A program made the translations under genes and the position numbers. From contig CANHLE010000002.1 in NCBI GenBank assembly GCA_947461435.1, forward strand, positions 1 to 64,000: 64,000 nucleotides of DNA, in the 5' to 3' direction. Each line of letters opens with the position of its first letter. The first letter of the stretch is position 1. The stretch comes from Paracoccaceae bacterium (GTDB taxonomy: Bacteria > Pseudomonadota > Alphaproteobacteria > Rhodobacterales > Rhodobacteraceae). This document shows, in pieces, positions 1 to 7,604 of this stretch. The notes under the pieces are model-generated. The model saw only the letters and a list, made by a program, of their open reading frames with translations. It had not been told where the DNA came from and did no database searches.

Positions 1-138
1 CGTCGAATGATGTTCAATAGTCCCATGTGGATCACTCCGTTGCCCCCGCCGCTCACCGCTTTGGGGAAAGGTTCACATGGCTCAGTTCTCAGTGAAAATT
101 ATCAGCCTAACCGGCTCAGTTCTGGGTGAAAATCAACA
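1..138. mobile_element. End of an IS21-like insertion sequence (partial)
   Basis: Two tandem near-identical repeats lie at 79-104 and 113-138, offset by 34 bp; each begins GGCTCAGTTCT and contains GTGAAAAT. Read on the minus strand the outer copy begins TGTTGATTTTCACCC. IS21-family ends characteristically start with 5'-TG and carry several repeated transposase-binding sites. The outer copy stops exactly where the integrase reading frame at 139-1152 is cut, so 138/139 is the likely insertion junction. The istA/istB genes would lie beyond the left edge of the window; positions 1-78 hold no recognisable gene. The far end and target duplication are not visible, so the family call is an inference from the terminal repeats. 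Confidence 0.6.
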
Positions 139-1152
139 CGCAAGGTGCAGCTTGTCTTTGAATTTCAGAACTCGACGGCGGGCCCAAAGGTCTGTTGCCG
201 TTGTGATCAGTAGCTTGACCTCGGCCTTGTTAAACGCCAACCAACTCTGGGCGATCAGTGGGCGATGTTCTTTCGGGGGCTCCACCTTATGTGCCGGGTT
301 GAACGGTATCAGGTCCACACTGGTGGCGAAGTTCAAGAGTGCCGCTACGCTGGCCAGGTAGCCAGATTTGGTCGTCGCAACCATCGGCTTTCCCCGGTGC
401 ATCAGGGTCTCCAGATGTTCAACGAACTCGATGATGTGGCGCTTAGTGATAGATGCAAGTGGAAGGTTGCCATGCAAGTCCACGAACTTCTGGATGCGTC
501 GTTTGTGTGCTGCCTGGGTCGTTAACCGTGGCTTCTCCCGCTTCTCCCACTTCGGTAAAGCGGACAGAATGGTCTCACCGCGTAAGGCATCTAGGTCATC
601 AATCTCGGATTTTAGCTTGTCGGCTTTAAGTTCGGCAATCTCTTTGCGGTCTTCGTTTTCCGCGTCCCTGGCACGTCTCATCAGTTTGTTCAGTTCGGTC
701 TGTGCCTCACCCTCCTCGTAGGACATAGCAAAGTAGCCATCCTTCTCAGCTTGCCTCAGGAAGTCCGGATCACGGCTCAGAGCGATCTTGAAGGTTTCGA
801 TCAACACACCGTCTCGGTGAGCCGTAAACGGGGGCATGACGTAGCCTTTGGGAAGCGGAAACTTCGAGAAATCAAGTCTCACGCTCAAGTCCGGACCATC
901 CGGAGTTTGAGACTCGTCGAAACCCGTGAGGACACGGGATTCGACCCCGAACTCCATCTCCCGGTTGTGCTGATGTGCATATGCGTGAGCCTCTGAAACA
1001 CGCTCCGATGCAGTGCGACCGCTAAGTCTGATGTTCCACTCCGACTTCCCATCATACTGATCACGAAATGCCGATGGAATCGCACGGCGATAGAAGAACT
1101 GACCGTTCCTCTCTTTGATGTATGAACCCTTGCGTGGCTTGAATTCGCTCAT
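139..1152 (-). pseudogene. Tyrosine-type site-specific integrase, 3' truncated
   Basis: The protein starts MSEFKPRKGSYIKERNG and resembles the N-terminal part of DUF6538-type phage or island integrases: an N-terminal arm-binding region followed, around residues 200-300, by a SAM-like core-binding domain. The catalytic domain with the R-H-R-Y residues is missing. The last native codon is near 139-141; the following Cys and stop codons come from the adjoining IS end. Two further in-frame methionines downstream of the start do not offer a better start. The gene therefore cannot encode an active recombinase by itself. It probably marks one edge of an old genomic island or prophage. Confidence 0.7.
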
Positions 1153-1708
1153 GACCCCGGCACTATTGGAACAGAGACTGCCCCCTTATTGGAACGCTAT
1201 TGGAACACCTTCCACCCAGTATACGTCAAAACTTGAAGCGTAAAGAATTATTTATTCATATATATCAGTATCTTGACTGTCGAGCGTTGTGTTGCAAAAA
1301 TACTACATTGAGATGAAATATATCTGCCTGTCGGTCTGAACCATTAGCGTTTTTCGATAAGTTGGACGCATGACCCAACGACGTATTGCGGTCCTCGCTG
1401 GAACCAATTGGTATCCAGCGAGGACGCGATTGACGACCGAATCTTGCCAAAAAAGCAATCCAAGCCGCCGACGCGCGGCACAGATTACCCTGAAACACCG
1501 AAAGTTATTGCCTCAATAAACTTTCAGAAGAGAAGGCGACGTGCGCGGGTTGATTTGAGTTTTTATCCATCAACTCTCAGGTCAAGCCCAACGCAGCCGG
1601 CGGGGTTTTCACGGCCCGTTATGTCGTGAACGGTGAAAGACTTACGAACTGACCGTTTCCTTTTCTGCCGCGCGCCCATACTCTTGCCGAAAAGGGAGAG
1701 GGGACACA
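1153..1708. other. Intergenic region between integrase remnant and SDR gene
   Basis: This stretch of 556 bp is AT-rich around 1240-1330 and has no open frame with a good ribosome binding site or protein-like composition. It contains the ATTGGAAC repeats near its left end and must carry the promoter for the SDR operon at its right end. I do not see a convincing -35/-10 pair, tRNA or attachment site. The AT-rich patch compared with the flanking genes fits an island boundary. Confidence 0.5.
1165..1206. repeat. Three ATTGGAAC direct repeats upstream of the integrase
   Basis: The octamer ATTGGAAC occurs at 1165-1172, 1188-1195 and 1199-1206, just upstream of the integrase start at 1152. The copies are offset by 23 and 11 bp, close to two and one helical turns, so they face the same side of the helix. 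This fits integrase arm-type sites or an operator for autoregulation. The repeats are seen directly; the function is inferred. Confidence 0.4.
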
Positions 1709-2434
1709 GTGCGCATCGCGGTTGTCACGGGAGCTGCTGGAGGCATGGGCAGAGCGATCGTCCATCGTCTTTTGGATGACGGTTTGCACGTCGTTGGCGT
1801 TGACATCAACGGCCCGGCCTTGGTGATGATGGGCGCTGATCTAACTGACTTTACGGCGTTGGCATGTGATCTGACAGACGCGGAAGCAATAACTGACGTT
1901 TTCGATACCGTTACCCGACGCTTTGGTGGGGTTGATGTCTTGGTGAACAATGCCGGGACCTGTTTCATGTCGGACTTCCCGGACATTTCAGCTGATGAAT
2001 TAGATCGGCAGATGTCTGTCAATTTTTCCTCGGCTTTTCACTGCTGCCAGCAGGCTGTCAAAGCCATGGCAGATCGACCAGGCGTGCGGAAGATTGTCAA
2101 TATCTCGTCCAACGGCGCCTATAACTTTGACGTCTTCGATCCGCCCCACTATCGCGCGTCAAAGGCCGCAATGGACACCCTGACCAAAGATTTGGCCCGC
2201 CGCTATGCCCGGGACAAGATTGCCTGTAATTCAATTGCGCCTGCGATGACGGAAACCCCATTGTTCGGCGTGCTCAGCGCCGAGGTTCTGGAACGCGCGA
2301 TTTCCGCGATGCCCCATGGCCATGCCATGCAGCCAGAACAAATTGCCGAATGGGTTGGCTTCTTGGTTTCGGCTGCCGGTGATGTCTCGTCAGGCAATAT
2401 CATCATTCTGAATCAAGGGCGCGACGTACGGTGA
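1709..2434 (+). CDS. Short-chain dehydrogenase/reductase (SDR)
   Basis: A 241-residue classical SDR: the NAD(P)-binding motif TGAAGGMG is at residues 7-14, NNAG lies near residue 80, a Ser-containing strand NISSN follows, and the catalytic Tyr148/Lys152 pair sits in YRASK. The start is GTG at 1709, preceded by a strong purine-rich site AAGGGAGAGG. The substrate cannot be told from sequence; SDRs of this size interconvert alcohols and ketones. It is the first gene of a three-gene operon, and its stop overlaps the GTG start of the downstream aminotransferase by 4 nt, indicating translational coupling. It probably reduces or oxidises an intermediate shared with that enzyme (inference). Confidence 0.85.
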   Translation: MRIAVVTGAAGGMGRAIVHRLLDDGLHVVGVDINGPALVMMGADLTDFTALACDLTDAEAITDVFDTVTRRFGGVDVLVNNAGTCFMSDFPDISADELDRQMSVNFSSAFHCCQQAVKAMADRPGVRKIVNISSNGAYNFDVFDPPHYRASKAAMDTLTKDLARRYARDKIACNSIAPAMTETPLFGVLSAEVLERAISAMPHGHAMQPEQIAEWVGFLVSAAGDVSSGNIIILNQGRDVR

Positions 2435-3552
2435 AAGTGAGAATCCACAAGCTGTTCGACTATCTTTTGTCCACCACGCGAGAGACGCCAGATTGCTTTC
2501 TGGGCTTTTCCTTGAGCCAGTCGCCGAAACTGTCTGATTTTATGGATGACCTCGATCCAAACCTGTCCCTCGACTGGAACGGCGTCAGTTTTCAGGGCCT
2601 GCCGATGCTTCGACAGCGCGTCATTGAGCAGGCCGAACTTGACGGGATCTGCACGGCGGATGACGTCCTGATTACCGCCGGGGCGGCAGAAGCGAATTAT
2701 CTTTGTTTTCGCCAGTTGCTGGAGCCCGGAGACGACGTTGTCACGATTTCACCGGGCTGGCCACAAGTGTCGGTCATGGCAAAAGCGATCGGGGCAAAGC
2801 TGACAACGGTGACCTGTCATGAGAAAGACAATTGGACACTGAATCTGGACGCACTGCGTGCTGCCGTCACCGCGCAAACAAAACTGATTTTCTTGTCGAA
2901 CCCAAACAACCCGACGGGGATGCCCTTTTCGGCGGCTGATTTGACCAAGATCGCGGCCATTGCCGACCACGTCGGCGCATGGCTGATCGTCGATGAAGTT
3001 TATGCGGGTCTGGAATGGACAGGACCCCGCGCGCCGTCGATTGCAGGGATGTATCATCGCGGCATTTCAACGGGATCCGTCTCAAAGGCGTTGGGGCTAC
3101 AGGGCTTGCGCACGGGATGGATGATCTGCCGGGATCACGAGCTTATCATGGATTGTGTTATCCTCCGGGAAAACTCCAGCGAGATCATGAATATCTTGGG
3201 AGAGCATATCGCTGAAATCGCTCTCCGACCGGAGCGTCTTGGTCCCGCCTTGGCAGTAGCCCGCGCCCAAGGTCTGAAAAACCTGGATGTGTTGGACGAA
3301 TTTATCAAAAGCGAACCACGGTTGTCTTGGGTTCGGCCCGGCGCAGGATTGATCGGCCTGGCTCGTTTGGAAGGGGAAGAAGCGGAACCCTTTGCCCGCC
3401 GCCTTCTGGCCGCGCCGTTCAAAACCTTTCTGCTGCCTGGCACTGCCTATGATATGCCAAACCATATCCGATTGGGCGTTGGTGGGGGCGATGCCGTACG
3501 ACTGGACGATGGGCTGTCCCGTCTGGCAGACTGCCTAAGATCGATATCCTAA
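2431..3552 (+). CDS. Class I/II PLP-dependent aminotransferase
   Basis: A 373-residue fold-type I aminotransferase. SNPNNPTG and IVDEVYAGL form the cofactor-binding region, and SVSKALGLQGLRTGW contains the Schiff-base lysine at about residue 219 followed by the phosphate-binding Arg region. The overall pattern resembles the class I/II branch that includes aspartate-type transaminases and enzymes such as capreomycidine synthase, but no assignment to either is safe. The start is GTG at 2431, inside the stop region of the SDR. With the SDR and the following cupin it forms an operon likely to modify an amino acid or keto acid. The product is unknown. Confidence 0.85.
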   Translation: MKVRIHKLFDYLLSTTRETPDCFLGFSLSQSPKLSDFMDDLDPNLSLDWNGVSFQGLPMLRQRVIEQAELDGICTADDVLITAGAAEANYLCFRQLLEPGDDVVTISPGWPQVSVMAKAIGAKLTTVTCHEKDNWTLNLDALRAAVTAQTKLIFLSNPNNPTGMPFSAADLTKIAAIADHVGAWLIVDEVYAGLEWTGPRAPSIAGMYHRGISTGSVSKALGLQGLRTGWMICRDHELIMDCVILRENSSEIMNILGEHIAEIALRPERLGPALAVARAQGLKNLDVLDEFIKSEPRLSWVRPGAGLIGLARLEGEEAEPFARRLLAAPFKTFLLPGTAYDMPNHIRLGVGGGDAVRLDDGLSRLADCLRSIS

Positions 3553-3597
3553 GTCGCCGTTCGCGTACTCGATGTCGCGCGCGATGGGGACAAAACC

Positions 3598-3993
3598 ATG
3601 TCAGACATGCAGGCTAAACCTTCTTATTTACCGGAGAACACGATGCAAACAGTAGTAAAACTGCCGCCAACCGATTCCAACCCATCGACCAGCGATCTGG
3701 ATGGGTGGATCAAAACCGAAGGCAATCCCCAGATGAAAACCTGGGTCCTGCATACCTCTGCTGCAGGGGATATGGTGTCGGGAATCTGGGAATGCACGGT
3801 TGGCAGCTATCATGCCACCTATTCAGCTTACGAATATGTCGTGCTGATCGAAGGCAAGATTACGATCACCCCAGATGGTGAACAGCCCGTAACTGTAAAG
3901 GCTGGCGATGCCTTTGTGGTAGAACCCACATTCAAAGGAACCTGGAAGATCGAAGAGAATGTGCGCAAGCATTTTGATTTTCGGACAAAGTAG
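3598..3993 (+). CDS. Cupin domain protein (DUF861-like)
   Basis: A 131-residue single-domain cupin. The segment WECTVGSYHATYSAYE with the later KAGDAFVVEP matches the Cupin_3/DUF861 pattern seen in ureidoglycine aminohydrolase-like and epimerase-like proteins. A second possible start is ATG 3643, preceded by GGAGAA at 6 nt, which would give a 116-residue protein beginning MQTVVKLPP; this could be the true start because the first 15 residues are not cupin-like. It follows the aminotransferase by 45 bp on the same strand. The role is unknown; such cupins can be metal-dependent isomerases or binding proteins. A regulatory role is also possible. Confidence 0.75.
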   Translation: MSDMQAKPSYLPENTMQTVVKLPPTDSNPSTSDLDGWIKTEGNPQMKTWVLHTSAAGDMVSGIWECTVGSYHATYSAYEYVVLIEGKITITPDGEQPVTVKAGDAFVVEPTFKGTWKIEENVRKHFDFRTK

Positions 3994-4177
3994 TTAGAAA
4001 ATTCAGGCCCTTAATCGTTCTTCCTTTCAAAAAAGGATAGGGATTGGGGGCCATAAACCTTTGCCTCGTCTCTGTGATATCTGATAACAATTTGCGGATT
4101 TTGCCTAGCAGGCCCGAAAGGTTCAGGACTGGTTCATCACCCGAAAAAATCCGGGTTTAACCAGAAAGGACCAAAAC

Positions 4178-4630
4178 ATGCTGCCCATGTTCAAGACCAA
4201 AGCTGTCGCCGCAGTGACTGCTGTCGCACTTCTTCTTACTTCTGCCGCACCATCGTTTGCATGGGGCCAGCGCGAGCAAGATGTCCTTACGGGCGTTCTG
4301 GGAACGATCTTGATCGGAACATTGATCAATCAGGCCACCAAACACCCGAATGTTCAACATCAGCCCCAACCGCAGCCGGTTTATGTACCAGCGACAACCT
4401 CAATCTACAGCACTCCCGTTGCGGCGAGGTTCAACGCATACAGCAACAACAATCAGCGCCGCATTCAGTCGACCCTGTCGGCCTATGGATACTATAACGG
4501 TCCAATTGATGGCGTTTTCGGATCTGGCACCTACAACGCAACGGTGGCTTACGCGAAGGCCACAGGCAAATCCAACCTGCTGACCAGTCAAGCTGGCGTT
4601 GCCTCCCTTTATGAAGCGCTTCTCTTTTGA
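4178..4630 (+). CDS. Exported peptidoglycan-binding-like protein
   Basis: A 150-residue protein with a clear Sec signal peptide (KTKAVAAVTAVALLLTS, cleavage after SFA near residue 28). A short hydrophobic glycine-containing helix (GVLGTILIGTLI) follows, then a Gln/Pro-rich linker at residues 55-70. The C-terminal 55 residues match a peptidoglycan-binding repeat: the phrase QSTLSAYGYYNGPIDGVFGSGT is the hallmark of PG_binding_1. It probably sits in the periplasm, attached to the cell wall, and lacks a catalytic domain. It stands alone; the spacing to the cupin gene (184 bp) argues for its own promoter. Confidence 0.75.
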   Translation: MLPMFKTKAVAAVTAVALLLTSAAPSFAWGQREQDVLTGVLGTILIGTLINQATKHPNVQHQPQPQPVYVPATTSIYSTPVAARFNAYSNNNQRRIQSTLSAYGYYNGPIDGVFGSGTYNATVAYAKATGKSNLLTSQAGVASLYEALLF

Positions 4631-4804
4631 ACAGGACTGACGTCACACCCTGCGTCCGCAAGAACCGTTGATCGGCAACGCAAGGCAGACATGTTGCCGG
4701 GTTTCAATAGCACGGCCAGAAAAGATCAAGCCGGCGGCTTGCCGTGGATCTGACCATCGCCATTGTGATTGCTGCCGACACGTGGATGAATATGTTGAAA
4801 TTGG

Positions 4805-4836
4805 AAAGGGCCCAGATTGCATGATCTGGGCCCTTT
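4805..4836. terminator. Bidirectional intrinsic terminator
   Basis: A perfect 13-bp stem, AAAGGGCCCAGAT (4805-4817) with ATCTGGGCCCTTT (4824-4836), encloses a 6-nt loop. It lies between convergent genes: 174 nt after the peptidoglycan-binding gene and 19 nt after the stop of the Hsp20 gene on the other strand. The A/T ends of the stem give T runs on both strands, though they are short. Confidence 0.8.
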
Positions 4837-4854
4837 GCTTTGCGTCAGAAACAG

Positions 4855-5325
4855 TTAAACGAGAGTCGGCGCATGTTCGACGGCCTTGGCATCAATATCT
4901 CCCGGGCGGGCAATTTCGATGCGGCGCGGTTTCAACGCTTCGGGGGTTTCACGTTGCAAATCAATGTGCAGCATTCCGTGTTCGTGCGTCGCGCCCTTGA
5001 CCTTTACATGGTCTGCCAAGGCAAATCGGCGTTCGAAGGCCCGTGTTGCAATCCCGCGGTGCAGGAAAGTCTTTACAGTCGTCTCGTCCGCGCGACGGGC
5101 CGCCACGTACAGACTACCTTCGCGCACGTCCACCGTCAGGTCGTCGGGGGAAAATCCAGCCACGGCGATGGAAATACGGTAGGAATCTTCCGCCGTTTTT
5201 TCAATGTTATACGGCGGGTATGTTGGCTGCGGAATATCCGCTGAAAGAGCGCGGTCCATCAGATCGGCAATACGGTCAAACCCCACGGTAGCGCGGTAAA
5301 GGGGGGCAAAGTCAAGATTACGCAT
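4855..5325 (-). CDS. ibpA: Small heat shock protein Hsp20/IbpA family
   Basis: A 156-residue alpha-crystallin-domain chaperone that holds unfolded proteins in the cytoplasm during heat stress. The crystallin core runs from about residue 35 to 130 (PPYNIEKTAEDSYRISIAVAG through the GIATRAFERRF segment and the GMLHIDL strand), followed by a short tail. Two ATGs are in frame, at 5331 and 5325. The only Shine-Dalgarno, AGGA, overlaps the first ATG and stands 5 nt before the second, so the start is 5325. A ROSE-like leader and a sigma-32-like promoter precede it, consistent with control at both transcription and translation by temperature. IbpA is the best family name; orthology to E. coli IbpA in particular is not claimed. 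Confidence 0.93.
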   Translation of the reverse strand: MRNLDFAPLYRATVGFDRIADLMDRALSADIPQPTYPPYNIEKTAEDSYRISIAVAGFSPDDLTVDVREGSLYVAARRADETTVKTFLHRGIATRAFERRFALADHVKVKGATHEHGMLHIDLQRETPEALKPRRIEIARPGDIDAKAVEHAPTLV

Positions 5326-5413
5326 GATCATCCTTTCAAAGCGATGTCGCTGGGCCCTCCCATAACGGGCAGGGCAGTGTTTGTGCCGAGGGCCCGATGC
5401 GGCGCCCTGCGAC
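5326..5413 (-). promoter_or_regulatory. ROSE-type RNA thermometer in the hsp20 5' UTR
   Basis: The leader RNA of about 88 nt folds into two visible hairpins. One pairs GGGCCCTC with GAGGGCCC (5388-5395 with 5352-5359) and has an inner GGCA/TGCC stem. The hairpin next to the start codon pairs UCGCU (5340-5344) with the AGGA Shine-Dalgarno (5331-5334), leaving one G opposite the AGGA. That UYGCU/AGGA pairing with an extra G is the signature of ROSE elements, which block ribosome binding at low temperature in alpha- and gammaproteobacterial small heat shock genes. The pairing is read from sequence; activity is inferred. Confidence 0.8.
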
Positions 5414-5420
5414 CAGCATC

Positions 5421-5449
5421 AGATGGGAAGGGACTTGCTGGGTTTCAAG
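5421..5449 (-). promoter_or_regulatory. Sigma-32 (RpoH) type promoter of hsp20
   Basis: On the minus strand CTTGAAA (5443-5449) is followed after 15 nt by CCCATCT (5421-5427). This matches the heat shock promoter pattern CTTGAAA - N11-15 - CCCCATnT. It would start the message near 5414 and so give a leader of the right length for the ROSE element. Confidence 0.72.
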
Positions 5450-5459
5450 CCCGGAAAAA

Positions 5460-6269
5460 TCATGGGACGGTGACAAATTTCGCAGTGCCGCCATGCCCAC
5501 CAGACAGAACCGTAACCCCTTCAACTCGGGATTCTCCGCCAAGTTGGGATTCAATTTCGGACAATAGCGTTGGAAGAACTTCGGTCACAGAAACGGCCAA
5601 CGCGACGGGCTCTTCGCCCAAATCTGCCTTGGCAGAGATGATTGAGACGATTTTCGGGTTTTGACCAGAAATGTCAAAAACCGGCGCGCCCGAGGATCCG
5701 AAATCGACGGAACAGGACAGAACCGAGATTGCGTTGGCTTCGTCAAGCACAGTACAGGTTTGTTGCAAGGATGGTGCTTCCGCGCGATCTTGCGCGTAGG
5801 ACACGACGCCGACCGAGGAATTGACGTCGGGCCGCGGTCCGATCTCCATAGGAGTGACGGAGGTCGAGCGTATCGGTTGATCCAACCGAAGAAGCGCGAC
5901 GTCAAATCCGACCCTGTCCAACTTGCCGACCCCGGCATAAACATAGTCAGGATGCGCGGCAGCAACAGAAACGTGGCGATATGCCTCGGCACGGCCGTTT
6001 CGCAAACCTGGAAGAAATTGGAAATCTTGAACCGGGGTGCGTGCCCCAGTGTCCTTGTTGAACAAGCAATGTGCAGCGGTCAAAACCAGTTGCGGTGCGA
6101 TCAGCGTGGCGGTGCAAAAACCGTTGTTGCCAAGATCAAGGCGTCCGACGGCCTCCCAGCCTTTGGCATCATCGGTTGTTTCAAGGCTGATCAAACCCGT
6201 TTCCTGTGCGGATCCTTGCCCGGCCGCGAAGACGAACAAAACGACAAGGCAAGCGGGGAAAAGGCGCAT
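5460..6269 (-). CDS. Secreted trypsin-like serine protease (S1 family)
   Basis: A 269-residue protein with an N-terminal signal peptide (FPACLVVLFVFAAGQGSAQ, cleavage near residue 22). The catalytic triad of chymotrypsin-like proteases is visible: LTAAHC (His near residue 67), FDVALLRL (Asp near 124) and GSSGAPVF (Ser near 196). Cysteines flank the His and Ser sites in a way that allows disulfides. It probably acts in the periplasm or outside the cell. The gene begins 24 bp after glcF on the same strand and might be read through from the glc operon, although the functions are unrelated. No membrane anchor or PDZ domain is present, so it is not a DegP-type protease. Confidence 0.85.
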   Translation of the reverse strand: MRLFPACLVVLFVFAAGQGSAQETGLISLETTDDAKGWEAVGRLDLGNNGFCTATLIAPQLVLTAAHCLFNKDTGARTPVQDFQFLPGLRNGRAEAYRHVSVAAAHPDYVYAGVGKLDRVGFDVALLRLDQPIRSTSVTPMEIGPRPDVNSSVGVVSYAQDRAEAPSLQQTCTVLDEANAISVLSCSVDFGSSGAPVFDISGQNPKIVSIISAKADLGEEPVALAVSVTEVLPTLLSEIESQLGGESRVEGVTVLSGGHGGTAKFVTVP

Positions 6270-6293
6270 CAGAATACTCCGGTTTACTAAGGT

Positions 6294-7604
6294 CTAAACC
6301 GATAAAGCGGCGATAGTTTGGCGATCCTTCAGTACGGGCGGCATCGGCCCGCCCGTTGCCCAATCCAAAAGCTCAATCGTGTGAACGACGGGAATTGTTG
6401 TTCCCATGCCGATCTGGGTCATGCATCCAATGTTTCCTGCCGCAATGATGTCGGGTGATTTGGCCTCGAGCGACGTGACTTTCCGCGTGCGCAAAGACGC
6501 TGAAATTTCTGGCTGTAAAAGGTTGTAGGTGCCCGCTGATCCGCAGCAGATGTGGCTGTCTACCGGCTCCACGACTGTAAACCCAACCTGCTTGAGAAGA
6601 TCCTTCGGCGCCGATTTGACCTTCTGCCCGTGTTGCAACGAGCACGCCGCATGATAGGCCACGCGGCCACCCGGTCCTTGCCCCTGAGGCAGACCAATTG
6701 TGACGAGGAATTCTGTGACATCACGGGCCAATCCCGCAACTTGCCTTGCCTGCAGTGCAAGAGGATCTTCTGCAAACAGGTGGCCATAGTCCTTGATGGT
6801 CGTTCCGCAACCGGACGTATTGATGATGATAGCATCAAATTTCGGCTGATCTTCGGCCAAGATCGCGCGGATCATTTTTGCTGCAAAGGACCGCGCTTCA
6901 GCCTCGCGTCCCATATGCTGGGTCAATGCGCCGCAACAGCCAAGACCCTTTGGCACGACAACTTCCACCCCGAGCCGGGTCAACAATCGTATGGTTGCAT
7001 CATTGATGTCGGTGTTCAGCGCCTTTTGCGCGCATCCGGTCATAAGCGCCACGCGCGCACGGCGCGGGCCGACAGAGGCAAAAGTTTGCGGATCGTCATT
7101 GCGGCTGACCGGGGGCAAACGATCTGGCGCCAAATCCATCATAGCACGCAAGCGGGCGTCCGGCATGAATCTTGCCAACGGCTTTGCCAGACGCGCCGCA
7201 AAAAGGGCCAAACGAAACCTTGTCGGATATGGGATGATCCGCGCAAGAATGCCGCGCAGCAATCGGTCCATCAGAGGGCGTTTATAGGTTTGCTCGACAT
7301 GGACTCGGGCCTGATCGATCAAATGCATGTAGTCCACGCCAGACGGACAAGTCGTGGTACACGAAAGACAGGACAGGCATCGATCAATGTGCAACGCCGT
7401 GCGGGCATCGGCAGCGCGTCCTTGTTCCAACATATCCTTGATCTGATAAATTCGGCCCCGAGGGCTGTCCAGTTCATCCCCCAAGATCAGATAGCTGGGA
7501 CAAGTGGCAGTGCATAATCCGCAGTGCACGCAACTGCGCAAAATAGCGTTGGCTTCCGCCAGTTTTGGATCTTTCAATTGGCTTTCAGTAAAGAAGGTCT
7601 GCAT
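6294..7604 (-). CDS. glcF: Glycolate oxidase iron-sulfur subunit GlcF
   Basis: A 436-residue protein with two 4Fe-4S binding motifs near the N-terminus (CVHCGLCTATCP near residue 25 and CLSCLSCTTTCP near 75) and two CCG-type cysteine-rich domains in the C-terminal half (LGCCGALTQH and ICCGSAGTYN). This is the layout of the electron-transfer subunit of membrane-associated glycolate dehydrogenase, which with GlcD and GlcE oxidises glycolate to glyoxylate and passes electrons to the quinone pool. Its ATG overlaps the last base of glcE. The length is usual for GlcF (around 400-440 residues). Confidence 0.95.
   Translation of the reverse strand: MQTFFTESQLKDPKLAEANAILRSCVHCGLCTATCPSYLILGDELDSPRGRIYQIKDMLEQGRAADARTALHIDRCLSCLSCTTTCPSGVDYMHLIDQARVHVEQTYKRPLMDRLLRGILARIIPYPTRFRLALFAARLAKPLARFMPDARLRAMMDLAPDRLPPVSRNDDPQTFASVGPRRARVALMTGCAQKALNTDINDATIRLLTRLGVEVVVPKGLGCCGALTQHMGREAEARSFAAKMIRAILAEDQPKFDAIIINTSGCGTTIKDYGHLFAEDPLALQARQVAGLARDVTEFLVTIGLPQGQGPGGRVAYHAACSLQHGQKVKSAPKDLLKQVGFTVVEPVDSHICCGSAGTYNLLQPEISASLRTRKVTSLEAKSPDIIAAGNIGCMTQIGMGTTIPVVHTIELLDWATGGPMPPVLKDRQTIAALSV

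Noticed and set aside
4631..4804. Possible small RNA before the terminator at 4805
   Set aside because: The terminator is convincing, but no promoter or conserved structure is visible in the interval; it is simply the 3' region of the upstream gene.
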